A stretch of 64,000 bases of DNA from Ifrita kowaldi (GCA_013398055.1 VZRS01004060.1:536761-600760); one strand, 5' to 3'; counted from the stretch's first letter, positions 11,095-24,922 are shown. The notes: generated by a model from the sequence alone, not told the origin. Program-made: numbers and translations.

Positions 11095-11356
11095 ACAAGG
11101 AGAAATGGCTTTCAGCTATGAGAGGAGAGACTTACATTGGATATTAGGAGGAAATTGTCCCCTATGAGGGTGGGGAGGCCCTGGCACAGGGTGCCCAGAG
11201 AAGCTGTGGTTGCCTCATCCCTGGACGTGTCCAAGACCAGGTTGGACGGGGCTTGAAGCAACCTGGGATAGTGGAAGGTGTCCCTGTCCACGGCAGAGGG
11301 TTGGAATGAAATGAGATTTAAGGTTCCTTCTAACTCAAACCATTCCATGATTCTAA
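11095..11356 (+). mobile_element. CR1 LINE 3' fragment
   Basis: It contains ggatattaggaggaaattgt and tgaggccctggcac-like sequence, and ends accattccatgattcta. Confidence 0.85.
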
Positions 11357-13504
11357 GTAGTTCAACAGGAGATGTGAATTTGACATTTACAGAAATATCT
11401 CAGAGTCACATCAAAACTGAGCGAACTCAGCAAGGTGTGTCAGGGCAGACCTCCCTCTAGGGTCACAGGAAGACCTGTCCACAGAATGCAAAACGTGAAT
11501 TGTACTGAGTGCTCTAGGTTTAGAAAAATTAGGCCACTATTTACAATCCTTTGATTACAAAATACATGAGGGTCATGTCCTCTCCCAGGTGTACACTGGG
11601 TGACCCAAGGGGCACTGAAAACTTAAACTGGGTGTTTGATATTCTTCTCTGGTCACCCAGATTTGAAAGCTGAAGCTGCAACAGTTGGAAACACTGAAAC
11701 AGAGGGGTTTGAAAGGAATTACCACAGAGTAAGGAGAGGCTGTTGCAAACTAATTAGGAGACAAGTCCTGTAACCAGTGAGGAAAATAAGCTCCCAGGGA
11801 GCCTACACAATCTGAATCACCTGGAGGAGTTTCTCTGCCCCACCGCAGGCAGAGTTGTCTCCTCATTCAGAGCAGGGGATTGCCTCAAAATGACTCAGAA
11901 AAACACCGGAGTGGCCAAGGAGCCTTGGAAACTCCAGCTGCCCTCACTTATGGCTGCCCCTAAAAAGGTAGAAGTTTCCTTGGACCTGAAGGAATGCGCA
12001 GACCTGTGCTCCCTTGATCATTGATTCCCACCCTAAGCACAAGTCCAGCTTCTCTGCCAGTCTTCAGCACTGCAGGGCAGAAAGGGAGAGAGGGAGAGGC
12101 CAAAAAGCAGTGCTATTGTTCTCTGCTGAGAAAGGCCACTCCACATCCCACTCCTCATCACAGTGGGAAATTTTGCTTCAGACAAAACATCTTAAAACCT
12201 CTATTTGTCAGGCCTGCTATGAAGCACTGAAGTGATCTTTTTACCCCTTCTCTGCACATTTTTAAAAAATATCACCTCCTGTCCACTGCCTTAAAATGTG
12301 TTTCATCTTCCACTAGAAGAGAAACTTGGATTGACACTGCCTTGTACCATCTCACTGAAAAGGGAATCTGAATGAGTTTAAACAGATAAACTCAAAAGCA
12401 GATAATTTGTCCCAGATCAAGAGGCAGATCAAAACCAAAAGAGGAGGTCACAGCTCCCTGGGTCACCTCCAGCTCTCTGCCAGGACACCATGAGGTGATG
12501 ATATCCCAGTTAGCTTTTGTTACCAATTCCCCACCCTCCAGGGAATAACTTTCCAGACGACTCCCCTTTTAACTGAGACTGAGCCATTAAATTCCAGCCT
12601 GTCCTCAGTCTTCAACAGTCACAACCTGCACGCTTCTACTCCCATTGAAACAAACTTCTGCCTTTCATACATTTCTATTTGGGTACATGAATTCCACCCT
12701 AAATATGTGGGGTCTAAGAATTTGCATGACAAGATGACATGTTGCTTTCATGGAAAACAGATGTCCCTGACCTGAAAACAAGATTTTTTGGAGTAAATGT
12801 TATTACCTAACTTGAGATACCCTGGGAACCTCCTAACCAATCAGTGTGAGCCACATCCAGAGCCAGGCAGAACTGGAGAATAGGGTTTACACATGGGAGT
12901 GTTGGTACAAACTGGAATCTTGTAATGGGTTTCAAGAGGACTGGTTCCAGTCCTAAGCCTGCCATGGGTCTGTTGGTCTTTCTCCCAAAAGTTGTTTAAA
13001 TGTTGTTTAAAAACTTTCTTTTTTTAATGGGGCACCAGGCTTTGAACCCTTCTCCTCTGACACCCAGCACCCTGCTGCATCTCATTTTTACTCCTATTTA
13101 CCACAAATTAATTAACCCAGTTATGAACATACAGTTGTTTGTGGTGTTGACAAACTATAAAGTTCTTTTACACCCTCTGACTGTTTAGTGGTGCTTTAAA
13201 GTTGAGGTAATGAGATCCCTTCGTTCCACAAAAGGAATTTACGAGAACTGCAGGGCTTAGACACAAAATCTACTTACTGGGAATGTACAAGTTACACTGC
13301 AGATAATCTGTCAATCTGTTGTAGCTATACTGTAAATCTTTAGTGTAAATGGGAATAGGAGCTTTCAATTCCCAGGAACAAAGTAAAAAGAAGCAAGCTG
13401 TTTTCCTACCCCCACCAAGAAAAAATAAAGAACTTTGCAAGCAAAGTTAATAATATAATTCAATGGATTATAACTTTTTTTTTTTTTTTAGAATATAAAA
13501 AAAC

Positions 13505-13583
13505 TCCCAACTATGGTAGGGAGTCGAAACTAGAAGACCTTTAAGGTCCCTTCCAGCCCAAACCATTCTGTGACTCTATGATT
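13505..13583 (+). mobile_element. Short CR1 3' end
   Basis: The last 80 bp of an element: tttaaggtcccttccagccc then aaccattctgtgactctatga. A poly-T tract precedes it at 13474-13490. Confidence 0.8.
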
Positions 13584-14670
13584 GTTTCAGGTAGTAAAAT
13601 ACAGTGTGCCTACCTTCAGAATTTCAGGTGTCAGACTATTTTAGGAATATAGTTTCCTCTCCGTGGTCATAATCCCTTATTATTACCTTTTCCCAACCCA
13701 AACTGCACTTTCTAATCAAACTTAGCTTGGTCATTCCTAAAATTTTCATGTCAAAGTGATGACTGGCAATACAGCCATTAGAAACTGGTGCTTCAGGAAA
13801 GAGATGAGTTTTTTTAATTATATTTTTAAATCCAAGATAAGGACTTTTTTGATGCTGTTGCTTCAGTTAATAAAACAAACCACAAAAATAATAATGGATA
13901 AAATTCCTTAAGTTAAAAGGAATAGAATTTTTTTTTCCAGAAAGCCTCCTTAGTCATGATAGCACACAGATGTGCTGCTACAGCTCTCTATGGCCAAATG
14001 GATCTCCAAGTGACAGATCCTTAATTAAGGACTAGCAAAAAATTTTTATGAACCCGGATTTTATATTTATATTGTTTTTTTAAATGTCACAGCTGCCTCA
14101 GCTCTTGCAGTGACTAGTCCAGTCACTGGCCACAAAAGGTAGGGAATCATAAAAGAAGAATGAAAGCTGCTTTCCTATATTTTCAAATGTGTTAAAAAAC
14201 ATTTGCTTGAACTGTGAGCTGTCAACACTCTGGACTTGAACATTTCTAGCTATTTTTGCTCTCTGTTAATTCCAGTCCTAGTATATTCCCTAAGCATTTG
14301 CATGTTTTTAGCTTGTTTTGCAATGAGAGGAGTTTGTTAGGTTTTGGTTTTTTTCTACCTGCTACACATCTTAGAAAGACAGGGATGTCTCTGCCTGAAA
14401 CTGGGAGCTGCCTTTCCACCCCCGTGCAGTCCTGCAGGACTCACTGCTGCGTGTGGGCAGCTCCTGGGGAGATGCAGACAGCTCCCCTGCCACTTCCTGC
14501 CACAGCCACCGCACAGAGCTTTTCATTCCTGCCCCGAGGTAAAATAGAAGGTCCTTTCTGATTTATAACTGCTCGTTAACCCTTAGGACACCCAAGAGTT
14601 TATCAGCTCTTTGACAAGAAGCTGCAGCAGGACCACGCTGGGTATTTTAGATGTACGCAAATCAGAGCTT

Positions 14671-14820
14671 AGAATCAGGGTCAGAGAATGGTTTGGATTG
14701 CAGAGGACCTTCAAAGGTCATCTAGTCCAGCTCTCCTCCTCCTGTTGAACGTGAAGGAGCACCAACTGGACCAGGTTGCTCAGAGCCCCATCCAACTTGA
14801 TCTTGAATCTTCTCTCAGTG
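14671..14820 (-). mobile_element. CR1 LINE 3' fragment (minus)
   Basis: It starts agaatcagggtcagagaatg and continues accttcaaaggtcatctagt and gttgctcagagccccatcca. Confidence 0.8.
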
Positions 14821-15007
14821 AGCAAAAATTAAAAATCTGACATCATGCGGACAAAAGAACAAACTGAATAACTTTTATTTTCTCCACTGGGAAATATCCT
14901 TGAAAGTGACCTAGTCCTGCTGAATGTTTCCTATTCATGAAACTGCAGTTTTCACTTAAAGCATTTCCACCTGAATATCTTTCCACAGCACCCTGGAGAA
15001 AGCAAGG

Positions 15008-15163
15008 ATTATCATGTCCTTTTCCTGGAAGTGTCTGAGGCCAGGTTGGACAGGGCTTGGAGCAACCTGGGACAGTGGAAGGCGTCCATGTCATGGCAGG
15101 GGGTTGGAATGAGATGAGTTTAAGGACCCTTCCAACACAAACCATTCCATGATTCTTTGATCT
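15008..15163 (+). mobile_element. CR1 LINE 3' fragment
   Basis: It contains gaggccaggttggacagggc and ggaaggcgtccatgtcatgg, and ends ccattccatgattctttga. Confidence 0.85.
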
Positions 15164-15797
15164 TACTGAGGATGGGAAGGGCTTTGTGGTTAAACAGATC
15201 CACGAAAACTCTCCTTGTTGCCCTTTTCTGACAATTTACATTGCAAATAAAATACCTTCCCTGCGTGCTGTCCCATAAATGCACAAATTTCCAAACATTC
15301 CCTTCAATCAGAGATCCCCCAGTCACTTTGTTAAGTCACATCAGTCCTGAAAGCAAGGGGAAAGGTATTCCTGCAGTGCCATTGCTTAAACCAAAATCCA
15401 TGCTCCACACCTTTGATGTCCTCACAACCAAAGATGCCACGGAGGAAAAGGTCTTTAGACAGACCCCAGGAACAAAGAGCTCCAGCCGTGGCAGGCAAGG
15501 ACAGTGGAGCCTGCAGGGAGCAGCAGACAGCTGGTAACACTTTGTGTTATTGCCAGTTCATCTCTCTCACTACCGCGGAATGAGACAGGGAATATCTCCC
15601 TGCAGGAGTGGGAATGTGGGGCAGCACAACCATTGCCAGGCGAAGATCAGCTTCCTGCATCCCCAAAATGCGACGGGGAAGAGATTTTTGGCCCCAGGAA
15701 ATGTGAGGGTGAGCCCAAAGAGAGGGTCCCTGCCTTGTTCAGCCTGCAGCTCTGTGGAAAGCCAGGGCTGGGTACAGACCTTTCAGTTTGCCGAACT

Positions 15798-15952
15798 TCA
15801 GAGAATCACGGAATCAGTCAGGTTGGAAAAGACCTCCAAGGCTGAGTCCAACCTGTGACTGATCCCTGCCTTGTCAACTAAACAGGAGCACTGAGTGCCA
15901 TGTCCAGTTGTTTCTTGAACAACTCCACCACCTACCTGGGAAGCCCAAACTT
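15798..15952 (-). mobile_element. CR1 LINE 3' fragment (minus)
   Basis: It starts cagagaatcacggaatcagt, with caggttggaaaagacctcca and tgtccagttgtttcttgaac. It belongs to the subfamily with the guideline 'aagtccaacc' core. Confidence 0.7.
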
Positions 15953-16190
15953 CTCAGCCTTTGTCCCACCTAGAGTGGAAATTAACCTTGAATTTGCTGC
16001 TGGGCGTTCTTTTCCTCCAGCCAATGACCTGTTTTTTGTTGGGACAAGAATTTCAAGGGGTATTTCAATGTTGTATTTGAAGGTTTGAAGGAGGAAATTA
16101 TTTAAAATATAATATGCATCCACTTTTGTAGCAACCCACAGACCTACACCCTGTCAAGAATCACAAGGTAATACATTAGCTATGTACACA

Positions 16191-16240
16191 TTCTATTCTA
16201 TTCTATTCTATTCTATTCTATTCTATTCTATTCTATTCTA
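16191..16240 (+). repeat. (TTCTA)10 pentanucleotide microsatellite
   Basis: Ten perfect units, equivalent to ATTCT. An AT-rich stretch with tatata runs follows to about 16335. Confidence 0.98.
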
Positions 16241-17597
16241 TTCCAGTACAGAGTATACAGTATATATTGTGTTATATTGTATTACTATCTTTATTACCTC
16301 TATTATATTTATCTTTATTATATAATATATATATTAGTGCCCATCTCTCTGTCCCCTTTGCATCACGTTTTCCTCATTAAGATCAGCACCAACACACAAA
16401 TCAACTGATTTAAACTTAAATCAAAGATAATAGATGCATTTCTATTAGAAAGAAGGGCAAACTGTGAAAGACACAGCAGCTTGCCCTGAACCCAACTCTT
16501 TTTTTTTTTTTCCCCATCTGCTAGGTCTTTAAAATCTAATGGTCATCTTATATTTGTGAATAAGAAAGTGAAGGCACAAGTCATTGTACATTAGTTACTC
16601 CATGGGAAGTGCCTAAGTGCAGTTTCTTACCCCCGGTGAACACGAGGGGATTCAAGGCAGCTCAGCCTTCTGTTCCAGAGCCATCTGCTTTAATGCATCA
16701 TGTTAAAGTCAAGGTCTTGGAAAGGAAAAACACTGTCACAGGAGGCAAAAAGACTCCTGCAACCCCCATGCAGAATAACTGGCACCTAAGGAACAGCAGC
16801 AACCTCAGGTTGCACAGCAGGGACGTGCAAATCAGGAAGTTCAGGTAGTGAAAAATAATGTTTATTGAAAAGAAGAGCATTTCAGTAGAGTAAAAAAATG
16901 TCTTTTCTCTAACAGATCTCCGCACCCTATCTTGAAACCCCCTGCTACATATTTTTTTCCCCTATTTTTATCCCCTGGGAAGCTTTTCTTTTTAATATGT
17001 GAGTAAAGCAGAACAAATTCTCTCATGTTGTCTATGATCTCTTAATCTCAAACTCGGCACAGATACATAACACTGCCTAATGGAGGCAAAGCAAGAGGCA
17101 TTTGATTAAATGTTTGATCTCTGGAGGAATGCACAGGCTCTGTAGAGCACAGTGCACATCTCACAAATATTTTGTGGTTTATTATTGATTAAAAGCAATT
17201 AAAATTAATAATTGGTTCAACTGATAAAAAACACTTTTTTTTTCCCTGAGCTAACCCTGAAAAAGTATCAGACTGCTTTGGCTGCAGAGAAATCTGGGAT
17301 ATAAGTCACGCAGATTTACCTCTGTAATGTAATTTTCTCCATTGCAAGTGCAGGGACATTCTTTGCAGCAGGACTAGCCATGATTTTAAAGCATTGAAAT
17401 GACTGCTGACACCACTGGTTAAATTATCGTGATTATAAATAAGTTATTAAACCAAAACACCCAGGACAAAGTTTTTCTTTACTACACATCTTTCATAATT
17501 TGGACAAGGTGAATGGAGCATGTTTTTAATCTGGAGTGTAACATCTTCCATCAAACTGGAGGGATACACATTAGTCAAAATTCAGGGAACAGGCTCA

Positions 17598-17725
17598 TTG
17601 AATCACTGAGTCACACGAGGTTTTGTGTTGGAAGGGACCTTAAACACCATCCATTTCCAAACCCCTGCCATGGGAGGGACAACTTCCACCAGAGCAGGTT
17701 GCTCAGAGCTCACATCCTGCATCAC
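17598..17725 (-). mobile_element. CR1 LINE 3' fragment (minus)
   Basis: It starts ttgaatcactgagtcacacg, contains ttggaagggaccttaaacac and cccctgccatgggagggaca. Confidence 0.8.
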
Positions 17726-17892
17726 AACAGTGTTGGCACAAAGTTTTAGATAAATGCCTGACAAAAGTGCTGGTCCTTTTCTTGGGAAGAGGCACAGTCT
17801 GTTTTTAGGGGACACAATGGAATAATGAGATCATCTACCAGGACCACTGAAAATGGAGAAGACCTTTAAAATTTTTCGGTTTATGGCAATAT

Positions 17893-18307
17893 CTCTGGTC
17901 TGGAGCCAGGCTGGGAGTGCTCTGAATGTTCAGCCTTGAGAAGAAAAGGCTCCAGGGAAACTTTAGAGCCCCTTCCAGTGCCTAAAGAGGCTCCAGGAGA
18001 GCTGGAGAGGGACTTTAGACAAGGGCCTGGAGTGACAGGACATGGGGGAATGGTCCTAAGCTGAAGGAGGGTAGGTTTAGGTGGGATATTGGAAAGAAAC
18101 TCTCCCTGTGAGGGTGGGGAGGCCCTGGCACAGGGTGCCCAGAGAAGCTGTGGCTGCCCCTGGATCCCTGGAAGTACCCAAGGCTGGGTTGGACGGGGCT
18201 TGGAGCAACCTGGAATAGTGGAAGGTGTCCCTGCCCATGGCAGGGGGTGGGACTGGATGAGCTTTAAGGTCCCTTCAAACCCAAACCAGTCTGTGATTCC
18301 ACGATTA
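17893..18307 (+). mobile_element. CR1 LINE 3' fragment, about 415 bp
   Basis: It runs from gtctggagccaggctgggag through gctccaggagagctggagag and gccctggcacagggtgccca to cagtctgtgattccacgatt. Confidence 0.88.
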
Positions 18308-19433
18308 GAGTGTTCGGACCACGAGATCAGGCTGTCACAAGGACAGGCTGGGTGTTCTTTGTTTTGATGCAGCATCTCCACTCTGAACCCAGTTCCTGCC
18401 CCCACTGAGCATCCACTGGTGTCTCCAGTTTCCCTGGGAAGGACAAAGGCACAAGAACAGCCAAGGCCACCGTGCTGAACTTCTCTCCCGAAGCTTGTCA
18501 GGAGAGTTTCTCAGGGAATAGAGTGCGAATGGAGCTGGAGACAGTGATAAATTTCCCTTCTGAACAATCAATAAAACTCTCTCAGCCCCACTCAGGCCCC
18601 TACTGCAGATGCAAGGGCCATAATTACATTGTCAAAAAGTCGAGTTGCCCTGGCTGACTGAAACCCCCTCTCAAAGTGACGGGTGATTGACAGGCAGTTT
18701 ATGGGTGGCACGCTCTGACTGGCAGGGGAGTTGGCTAAAGCCAAAGGCAACAGTGAAATTTCCCAGTCTGCTACAACTACCGGAGCAAAGGACTGCCACT
18801 CATGAGGGAATTGTGGGAAACCCTTAGTCATATTAACATATCAAAGCGGGGAGCTGACAGCGCTTACTAAACAATCTGAACTCAACCAGAGCTGCAGAGC
18901 ATCCCCCAACGTTCCCAGTCTGAAAGAGAAAAGGAATTGAAATGCGCTCGGTCCTGTCTTCGCCAAGACAGCCAAGAATTTGGAAACCTGCTTATTTAAT
19001 GATTTTGATCTGAGATAACACATATATTCTTGTATATAAATGTATCTCACAAATGTATATTGCTGAGCATGTCAGCCTCTTTCACACATACATATGAAAG
19101 GGGTTGTCATGCTTAACAATTTGTTCTATACCACAGACCAGACTGATGCTAAATTGAAGACAGAACAGCAGATTTTTTTTTTTCCATGTAAGCAATATGA
19201 ACCCAGTAAAAGACCCCACTACTTTCTGTCATGTTTTCTATCAGGCTTCTACTGCTTCAATGTTAAATTGCAGATTACATGGTTTGAATGAACAATAATT
19301 GCAGCCATGCACTGGGGCTGCATGTTGTGCAGAGCTTAAAAGTGACTTCACAGCTACTCTGGATTTGTTGAATAAGAAATTGATATGAATTCTTGAATAA
19401 GAATTGGTTTTGAATAATAATAAAGTAAGAGTT

Positions 19434-19813
19434 GGCGTTATTCAGCCTGCAGAGGAGAAGGATCCAGGGAGAGCTTTGAGCCCACTCCAGGGCATAAAGG
19501 GGGTCCAGGAGAGCTGGAGAGGGACTTGGGACAAGGGCCTGGAGGGACAGGACAAGGGGGAATGATTTCAAAGTGACAGAGGGCAGATTTAGATGGGATA
19601 TTGGGAAGGAATTGTTTCCTGTGAGGGTGGGGAATTCCTGGCACAGGTCACCCAGAGAAGCTGTGGTTGCCCCATTCCTGGAAGTGTTCAAGGACAAGTT
19701 GGATGGGACCCTGAGCAACCTGGGATAGTGGAAGTAGTCCCTGCCCATGGGATGGGGGTGGACTAGATGGTTTTTAACGTCCCTTCCAACACAGGCCTTT
19801 CAATAATCCAATA
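19434..19813 (+). mobile_element. CR1 LINE 3' fragment, about 380 bp
   Basis: It contains ttcagcctgcagaggagaag, ggagagctggagagggactt-like sequence and ggataGtggaagtagtccct, with a decayed tail ttcaataatccaataat. Confidence 0.87.
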
Positions 19814-21379
19814 ATATATAAAAAGTTGAAACCAAGAGATGCTTCCACTAAGGGTCAAGCCACCTCTGACTCCGCATATCTCCATCCAAGTAATCCTTGG
19901 ATTGCAGACCTCATCTTCTTGTTTTCCTAGGGAATGAAGACTCCCTGGGAATTATGGCACTGAGTAAAACAGATAAAATATCAGTGAGAAAAGACTCAAA
20001 GGTACTGATGTGGATGCCTGGGTTTACCTCCCTCCATCACATCGCTAAGTTGAGACAGCAAAATGCACTCTGCCCTGTTTGTCTTCAGTTTTCAGCGTGG
20101 TGTAGTCACCAAGCCAAAGATGATACAGGCTTGGAGTGGAAAGGAGAAGCAGCATAGGAGGCACAGCTGCCAGGAGTTACTACTGGCTTTTCCTACATTG
20201 CTAGAAAACAAAAAAGCATGGAAAAGTGAAGGCTTGTGCTGTAAAATGCTGACAAACTAAGAACAAAATCCTGGCTTACAGGGGTCAAACTAGGAATAGA
20301 AGGACACTTCAAAGTAGACGAAGACATAGAAAGTGAAGCAGCAAAAGCTGTTGTCAGGCAAATTCAAATCAGACATTTCAATACTTTTCTTTAAAAAGGA
20401 AAAAAAAAATAAAAATGGATGATTAACCAAATTAATCCCCTGTAAAAAGCCTCTAAGGAAAAAGCTGGTTTCTGTCTCCCTTGACATCCTCAAAGACCAA
20501 GCCTTTCTGGAAGGCAAGCTTTAATCTAAGGGGAATTACTGAGCTCAGGGCTGGGATAACTGTGTGAAACTCAATGGCCAGTGACAGACACTCGTTTCAG
20601 CCAGGATGCTCTAATAGCCCTCCTTCACAGAGATCCTCCAGGAAATGAGGTAGAAACGCTCTGCAAAGCCACTTCACTGAAATTATTGAAGCCTTTTACA
20701 GGCAGTAAATAATTGAGCCTTGCTGTGTCTCAATGAAGGGGTCAAGAGCACCTGACATGGTGCTGAGGTGCATGAGGTGCAGCCCCACCTCTCCTGCCCC
20801 TGCCAGGAGCTCCTTCCCCAGCCTCTGCTCATCTCTCCTGATTCAGAACAGCATCTGTTCACTGACTCCACTCCCAACCCGACCTCTCCCGACCTTGCTC
20901 AGCTCCTGTGAGCTGGCAGGACGATGGCACAGAGGGGCAACTCACTCCCTACCTGTGTTCAGATGGTACCTGAGGTGTCTGATATGATTTTTGACTGAGG
21001 GCCACAGGTGTTTGTGCTCAGCCAGCAACATTTCTGCCTGTAGGGCACAGGGTGGAAGTTCAAGCCCTGCTGGAGGCTGTGAACATTCACCAACAGGAAG
21101 GTTGACACACACAAACAGAAGGAAGGGAGATGAGACATTCAAATGGCTTCTCCTTATTTCTTTTTCTCCTCTGTGACACTTAGAGCCTTTAAAAATAGCC
21201 CATTAGTGAAGAACTAAAAAATGTGTTATACCAATGTTCTGATTCATGCTGAGTTTGGACTTGAATTCTATGACCAAACTCCTGCATCAAGAAATGGCCA
21301 TTTTATACCCATATTTCCTAGTCTTCAAAAAAGCTCCATATCTAAATTCTTCTATGCCACAATATAAGAAAAGTGTGAA

Positions 21380-21823
21380 GCTGTTGGAATGAGTCCAGAA
21401 GAGGCCATGCTCTGAGGGCTGGAGCCCCTCTGCTCTGGAGCCAGTCTGGGAGAGCTGGGGGTGTTCACCTGGAGAAGACACGGATCCAGGGAGACCTCAG
21501 AGCCCCTTCCAGTGCCTAAAGGGGCTCCAGGAGAGCTGGAGAAGGACTTGGGACAGGGGCTGGAGGGACAGGACACAGGGAATGGCTTCCCACTGCCAGA
21601 GGGCAGGGAGAGATGGGATATTGGGAAGGAATTGTTCCCTGTCAGGGTGGGGAGGCCCCGGCACAGGGTGCCCAGAGTAGTTGTGGCTGCCCCTGGATCC
21701 CTGGAAGTGTCCAAGGCCAGGCTGGACATTGTGCCTTGGAAGATGTCCCTGCCCATGGCAAAGGATTGGAATGAGATGGTTTTTAAGGTCCCTCCTAACT
21801 CAACCCATTCCATGATTCTATGA
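21380..21823 (+). mobile_element. CR1 LINE 3' fragment, about 440 bp
   Basis: It runs from tggaatgagtccagaagagg through gctccaggagagctggagaa to ccattccatgattctatga, ending about 124 bp from the donor side of PKHD1 exon D. Confidence 0.88.
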
Positions 21824-21946
21824 AAATCATGACCAAAGTTTTGTCAATTTTGTTTTTCTTCCAAAACCCTTTTTTCTTGTTTTCTTTGTTTCGTTTTCTG
21901 TTATCCATTTGTCCTTTGCTTTTGACTAGAAAAAAAATGTACTCAC

Positions 21947-22159
21947 CATGGATGGAAAGGGTCCCATTCTTCACTGCCAGGAATTTGACTCCATATGGAA
22001 ATAATGGTGGAGAATGGAGGCTGCCATAGAGGTAGATGTGTGCTTTGTGATGGAAAGGGGCCTCAGGGGATCCCACCTGGAGCTCTCCTCCGTCAGAGAC
22101 CAGGATGTAATGAGCGTGCAGTTCTACAGGTCCTGGTCCAGTGAACAAGAGTTTGCCAC
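21947..22159 (-). CDS. PKHD1: PKHD1 exon D: middle of first G8 domain
   Basis: The exon is 213 nt (2 + 70 codons + 1), with acceptor tgtcttcag and donor gtgagt. It encodes GKLLFTGPGPVELHAHYIL, then VSDGGELQVGSPEAPF and LYGSLHSP, ending VKFLAVKNGTLSIHG. The G-x-L-x-F, D-G-G-E-L-x-x-G and N-G-T-L-x-x-H-G motifs are the core of the G8 fold. The split glycine at each end joins correctly to exons C and E. NGT is a sequon. A CR1 copy ends about 120 bp downstream of the donor in transcript direction. Confidence 0.96.
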
Positions 22160-23394
22160 CTGAAGACAAGAGAAGAACAAAATACAATCATCTATTCAGT
22201 CAGTCATTCTCTCACAGTCAAAGGAGCTGTGAGGGGTAGGTAAACAGAGGGATTTGCAATAAAATTGTAAAATTAAGGCTAAAATATTATTGCATTCTGT
22301 GAAATTTCCACCTTACCCCATACTTCTCCCTATGAACTTACCAACTTTTTACACACCTGATTAATCTGAACCATTTTTTGATTCTACAACAATCTGCATT
22401 TCCAGACTTGAACAAGGCCAGTCAGCCTGGGCAGACTCTGCAACCACAGTAGAAGGAAGTTGTGCTTGGAAAATCCCAGTTTTAGCCAACTAAGTCACTT
22501 AATGTTGAAAAGGCATATTCCTACTTAATTTGTATTATGTTACTTTTTAGATTACAAACTATTTGTGACTGGGAGAGGGTACGGCAAAACGGTTTTGGAA
22601 CATAAGAACTGGCAACTTGTTTAGATCAGCGGTTGATTTAATCCTGCAAACTCTTCCAGCTGCTGTTCAAAACCAGATGCTTCCAAATACAGTGTAAGAC
22701 ACGTCTCCCTCTTAGCTGACTGTGAGTTGATCTCTCCATCCCATAAAAACCTCATTTTAATCCCTCATTAGAGGTTAGGTTCGCCTTAAAGCATAAGGTT
22801 TCATCTCCTTGCCAACATTTTCCTCCTACCAACTATTAGTATAACTGGATAAGATTTGCTAGTAATAAAGAACTGGTATTTGGAATCTTTGTAATATTTG
22901 GTCTCAACGACTTCTTGAAGCAATGAATTCTGTGGGTTAAATGCATAGTGCATGAAAAGCCATTTCTGTGCCTTTTTTTTTTTGACTCAAGCTCTTCAGT
23001 TCTGTCAAATGCCTCTCTTGTTCTTGCCTAGAGTGAGCTGAAAATGCCAGTCTGTCACCTCAGGATGGTTTATTCCATTATCTCCTTTCATATTTCCTCT
23101 CCTGTGAAGGACACTGTCACTATCTTTACAATGGATGTGGGCAGAGTGGACTCTCATTCATTTCGTCACACTGCACATGGGATATGCCTTCCTAGGTCAA
23201 GCTTGTTTCCCAGGAGCTGGTAGGGAAATTCCCAAAGTCTGGAAAATTCAGACCTTTTACAGAGGGTCTACCACGCTCCCTTTTTGTGAAGTAGCTGGTA
23301 ACTGTGCCAGCTCATCCCATAGCCAGCTTGCTACTGGTGGAAGAAGTTTTTAATGGTGGTCTCTCTACCCACCACACAGTTTCGTCTCCTGCCT

Positions 23395-23612
23395 CACAAA
23401 TTCTTCCCTGTGAAGGTGGTGAGACCGTGGCACAGGCTGCCCAGAGAAGCTGTGGCTGCCCATCCCTGGAAGTGCTCAAGACCAGGCTGAACGGGACCCT
23501 GAGCAACCTGGTCTCGTGGAAGGTGTCTGTGCCCATGGCAGGCAGTGGAACAAGATCATCAGATGATCTTTAAGGTCCCTTCCAACCCAAACCATTCCAT
23601 GATTCCATGATA
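23395..23612 (+). mobile_element. CR1 LINE 3' fragment
   Basis: It contains attcttccctgtgaaggtgg and cccagagaagctgtggctgc, and ends accattccatgattccatga. Confidence 0.87.
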
Positions 23613-24922
23613 ACACTACCAATCCTTAGCAAAAAGAAGGGAGATGAGACATCTGGTTTAATTGCAGTATGTAGACAAAAAGAGAAACGAGAAGGAAAGA
23701 GGTTCTGATATGAAAAACAGATTAAATACTCCTTGATCATTGCTTGCCATTGCTCATATTCTGCTAATCCTGATTTCCTTTTTTATTCTTGCATGGAGGG
23801 GCTTTCATGGTTTCATTGATTTCTTGAGTTTATAGCAAAGTCATTTAACTTAGTCCTCATTTCCTAGGCTTATAACAAAGCCAGTATTTGAATGGGGACT
23901 ACCCATTAAATATTTTCTTTCCAGTTTTGATGCTTTCTACATAATTTTTTATAGAACATGCTTAATCGAAGAAAGAGATAAATCCCACATTTTCTTGCTT
24001 ATAACCACTGGGAACCACAAGTTTGCTCTCACAAGCACCAACTCCCCCATGTGTAAATTGTCTCTTTCCCTAGACATACTTTTCTATGTGCAAATGTATT
24101 AATGTTGAGCCTTTATATAGAGTTTTTGCAAATTATACTGCATAGATTGTGATGAACCAGAACGTATTTCAGCTTGTTTCATGTGAAACAACACAAGATA
24201 TCTGACTCCAGCAGCAGTTTTAAAGCCCTTGAATGAGACTGGACCTGTTGATTTAAGAATGTGTATTCTTGAAGGAATATTTAATGTTTTCATTCTATTA
24301 GCATTATTTGGCAATAAATGGACTGCTGGTCCATCTTCCTCTTGTGATCTAATTTACCATCCTGTTCCTTCCCATACTGAGAACAGAAATGTTTATTAAA
24401 CACTTTTGCCTTATAGCAGCAGTGTTAATAATTTTATCACAACAATCTATAAATGGAACTGTAAATCACTGCGATTTATTTCGCTCCTAACATAAAAAAA
24501 GACATCTTCCCCAAGGTCTTTATTGACTTCCTATGCTCTGTTCTCAGTGAAATACAGTCATTTCTGTTTCCACTTCTCTTCATACAATTTTTAATGAGTA
24601 TTTTATTTGCTGCCATGCTGTACCACTGAACCAGGAGAGCTGGTAGACAGTTGCCCTATCTTTCGATTGCAAAATCTGTTCTGTCTCAAAAAATATTTCT
24701 CAAGTTTCAGTCACAGTTTTTCCATTCAAAACTTTCAAGCTGTTGATCAAAGACTTTCCATATATTTTGTGGATTTCTGAGTGTCAGAGAAGCTTGGATG
24801 CTGCTGACTGCTCTGCACTAGGTGCAAGTACAAGCAATAGTCCCACCACATTCCAGGAGCGGCTGGAATTCCAACAGGAGCTGTGCACACCTGGCCTGCA
24901 AGTTTGACCCTTCCAGGGGAAA

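Larger units (their letters stand above)
7564..21946 (-). other. PKHD1 intron D-E (14.4 kb)
   Basis: Long intron with at least eleven CR1 pieces in both orientations, listed separately, an (ATTCT)n array at 16191-16240 and homopolymer tracts. The stretch 11360-13500 holds no repeat or exon that I recognise. Open frames here have no splice-compatible match to the fibrocystin chain, and the flanking exons already join in phase. Confidence 0.85.

Noticed and set aside
17881..18405. 174-residue minus-strand open frame
   Set aside because: It is antisense to a CR1 copy; similar peptides recur at 21352, 60877 and elsewhere, the mark of repeats.
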